Shown in pieces: positions 62,506 to 64,000 of a stretch of DNA of 64,000 nucleotides. A program made the position numbers and the translations under genes. The DNA is from Paenibacillus xylanexedens. GTDB lineage: Bacteria; Bacillota; Bacilli; Paenibacillales; Paenibacillaceae. The stretch is from assembly GCF_007680605.1 (NCBI RefSeq), contig NZ_VEIO01000001.1:1116001-1180000 (forward strand), given 5' to 3'. The first letter of the stretch is position 1. The number at the start of each line of letters is the position of its first letter. The notes beneath the pieces are model-generated. The model made no database searches, was not told the DNA's origin, and was given only the letters and a program-made list of their open reading frames with translations.

Positions 62506-62531
62506 AGAACATAAACTCTCTCGTGTTTTTT
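62495..62531 (+). terminator. Terminator after isomerase gene
   Basis: AAAACACGAG (62495-62504) pairs with CTCGTGTTTT (62520-62529), followed by further T. Confidence 0.85.
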
Positions 62532-62673
62532 GTTTACCGAGTCGAAATGAGTGTGTCAAGCAGGTTATGGGGAAGAGCAGAATGGAGAGAGTGATCAAAC
62601 GGAGTGGTGATAGGAAAGGTTAACGTATCAGTCAAGAATAGCAAAAATGAGTTCTAATCCTCACCCTTAAAGT

Positions 62674-62870
62674 TCTAACGATCACTAGGAACCTTATTTC
62701 CTCCATCTAGACTGATAGGAAAATCTAACGATCACCAGAGAGCTTATTTCGTTGTTTCGGTGACTTTTTAGCTGTGATCGGGGCGATTTTAGGAAAATAG
62801 CGTCACCTGAGATCGTTAGAATTTTAAAACCGCCAAAAAGGTTCAAATAAGCTCTCTCAGGATCGTTAGA
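62674..62870. repeat. Four-arm inverted-repeat element
   Basis: A ~26-bp motif starting TCTAACGATC occurs four times: forward at 62674-62700 and 62724-62750, and inverted at 62793-62820 and 62844-62870. Forward copy 2 (TCTAACGATCACCAGAGAGC, then TTATTT) and inverted copy 4 match at all but four positions or so. GGTGAC (62759-62764) and GTCACC (62802-62807) form an inner stem. The non-coding gap 62406-63102 otherwise contains the 18-bp repeats and a terminator, with no gene that I can support. It looks like a dispersed repetitive element. Confidence 0.75.
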
Positions 62871-63102
62871 GATTGATTGCCTTCATACCTACCTCGCATG
62901 CTCAACGCAACTTGCAATCCCATGGTACCCGAACCAGTTCCAGTTCACCCCAATACCTGCGCCCCGAAGAAAGCTTAACCTGTAAAACCGGCATTTCACT
63001 ACAGTCCAATTACAATTCAGTCAAGCTATCCTCCAATTTCCATTAAACGATGTACAGGAATTTATGGATACACCTTCCTTTTGAAAAAGTCACCCTTTCC
63101 TT

Positions 63103-63693
63103 TCACTCATACATCCGGCGTTCCAATTCAGCAAAGGCAATGTCAGGATCGTCACTGGAGTTGTCGATATACGCAACAGATTCGGCGGGAAGAGGCCAAG
63201 CCACTCTTTTTCGGTCAAGAGACGCACGAAATGCATCCCAGTTGGCTAGTTTCCATTCATCTAAAGGAGATTGCCTTGCCGTAATCCTTTGGTAATACAA
63301 TGCTTCGTTCTGCAAATAAACGTAAGCGACTCGAACATCGGTGTCATGAAGAGACCGTCCGATGCGTGCAAGTTCCTGCTCGATCCAATCCGGTGTCTCG
63401 GTCTCTTTGGTAAAAGGACCTACAACAAGGGTATCTACACCAAGCTGCACGTTATCCAGGGCGGCGTCCATCGTGATTCGATAACCCAGATCACGGCACA
63501 GTCGTTTGTATTCCGGTGAATCCCGGTCGGATGGATCAAGCCCTTGTAACGTCATAATGGCCTCAGCGGCTGGGCGAAGCAGGATGTCCATGTCCAGAAA
63601 GGCGGCTTTGTATTTGCGCGAGAGCGCTTTGGCAAGCGTAGTTTTGCCACTTCCGGCTCCGCCAAGAAAGAAAATAAGTTTACTTTTACTCAT
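63103..63693 (-). CDS. P-loop kinase/ATPase, shikimate- or zeta-kinase like
   Basis: This 196-residue protein starts with Walker A FFLGGAGSGKTTLAKAL, followed by FLDMDILLRP (second acidic motif) and VVGPFTKE. Small-molecule kinases (shikimate/gluconate kinase, AAA_33) share this layout; the substrate is unknown. AAAGGAG precedes the ATG at ten bases. It stands alone, facing the non-coding repeat region. Confidence 0.75.
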   Translation of the reverse strand: MSKSKLIFFLGGAGSGKTTLAKALSRKYKAAFLDMDILLRPAAEAIMTLQGLDPSDRDSPEYKRLCRDLGYRITMDAALDNVQLGVDTLVVGPFTKETETPDWIEQELARIGRSLHDTDVRVAYVYLQNEALYYQRITARQSPLDEWKLANWDAFRASLDRKRVAWPLPAESVAYIDNSSDDPDIAFAELERRMYE

Positions 63694-63911
63694 GCGAGAA
63701 AGTCTCCTTTAATTCGTAATATCGGTCTATCTAAATCTGTAAAGATCAAAAAAATTTCTATACACAATTCAAGGCTGGATAGAGGTAGTTTAACATAAAT
63801 AGATAAATGGAGTGCTGGACATAGAAGGAATTATAAGGTATCATGACACCTAGATTAACTATGCATAGATTTCCGATGCATTAGACCAGTACTTAGGAGG
63901 GAGCGTTTTGT

Positions 63912-64000
63912 TTGCAGATTAATAAGCAAATGATTAAAGGAAGTACAGAAACATTAATTTTAACTTTACTTCATGCACAACCCATGTATGGCTATGAGCT
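63912..64000 (+). CDS. PadR-family transcriptional regulator, 5' part
   Basis: The first 29 residues are visible before the window ends: KQMIKGSTETLILTLLHAQPMYGYE, the standard PadR winged-helix N-terminus. The start is TTG at 63912 with AGGAGGGAG upstream. The target genes would lie beyond the window. Confidence 0.82.
   Translation, partial: MQINKQMIKGSTETLILTLLHAQPMYGYE

Noticed and set aside
62256..62598. Minus-strand frames rich in Val-Phe-Ser repeats
   Set aside because: The repeats are the translation of the 18-bp non-coding tandem repeat; no ribosome site and no domain.

Overview
The window looks like chromosomal DNA of a mesophilic, spore-forming Gram-positive Bacilli member, most likely Paenibacillus. 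This is inferred, not proven. The support is: strong AGGAGG-type ribosome binding sites, frequent TTG starts, a des-desK-desR cold-membrane operon like that of Bacillus subtilis, a YjcZ-type tiny sporulation protein, a RelP/YwaC-type small alarmone synthetase, and an Lpl-type sugar ABC transporter next to an AraC regulator with an extracytoplasmic sensor. No rRNA, tRNA, insertion sequence, prophage or CRISPR array was seen.

Layout. 1-6.2 kb: the end of a UPF0173 metallo-hydrolase gene, a DctA-type dicarboxylate symporter, and a trehalose operon (phosphotrehalase plus a PTS EIIBCA permease) behind a TreR-like operator; no treR is present. 6.4-14.2 kb: housekeeping and accessory genes (alpha/beta hydrolase, Cys-cluster protein, MFS exporter, O-methyltransferase divergent from a LysR regulator, DUF1275 membrane protein, alarmone synthetase, Bcr/CflA exporter). 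14.3-22.4 kb: a Pro/Gly-rich protein, a flavin reductase-like protein, an MMPL/RND transporter, a two-gene ABC exporter, an esterase-like hydrolase and a secreted rhamnogalacturonan acetylesterase. 22.7-28.7 kb (minus strand): a six-gene Mrp Na+/H+ antiporter operon in which mrpA and mrpB are fused. 29-32.5 kb: two membrane diguanylate cyclases facing each other around a small unknown gene.

32.7-41.1 kb: the most striking locus, a giant array of DUF11 Ig-like domains. Nineteen units alternate strictly between two types and are spread over two genes that overlap by ATGA, with the boundary falling inside unit 15. The first gene appears to use an ATT start codon. 41.2-44.5 kb: a YolD-like gene, a yjcZ-like gene, ferritin, a polysaccharide deacetylase and a lipoprotein. 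44.6-47.5 kb: desR, desK and des; desK also appears to start at ATT, which puts its phospho-acceptor at His188 as in B. subtilis. 48-55 kb: a YitT protein behind four ~30-bp tandem repeats, then a ROK repressor, a ROK sugar kinase, an MFS transporter and an AraC regulator with a membrane sensor. 56-62.4 kb: an Lpl-type binding protein, two permeases, a probable (alpha/alpha)6-barrel enzyme and a sugar isomerase/epimerase, probably one saccharide uptake and catabolism operon. 62.4-63.1 kb is non-coding and repeat-rich, with a four-arm inverted-repeat element. The window ends with a P-loop kinase gene and the start of a PadR regulator gene.

Systems visible together: trehalose uptake and hydrolysis; cation/proton homeostasis; membrane fluidity sensing; c-di-GMP synthesis; and import plus breakdown of plant-type oligosaccharides. 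Starts were chosen from Shine-Dalgarno spacing, so several differ from the longest possible reading frame.
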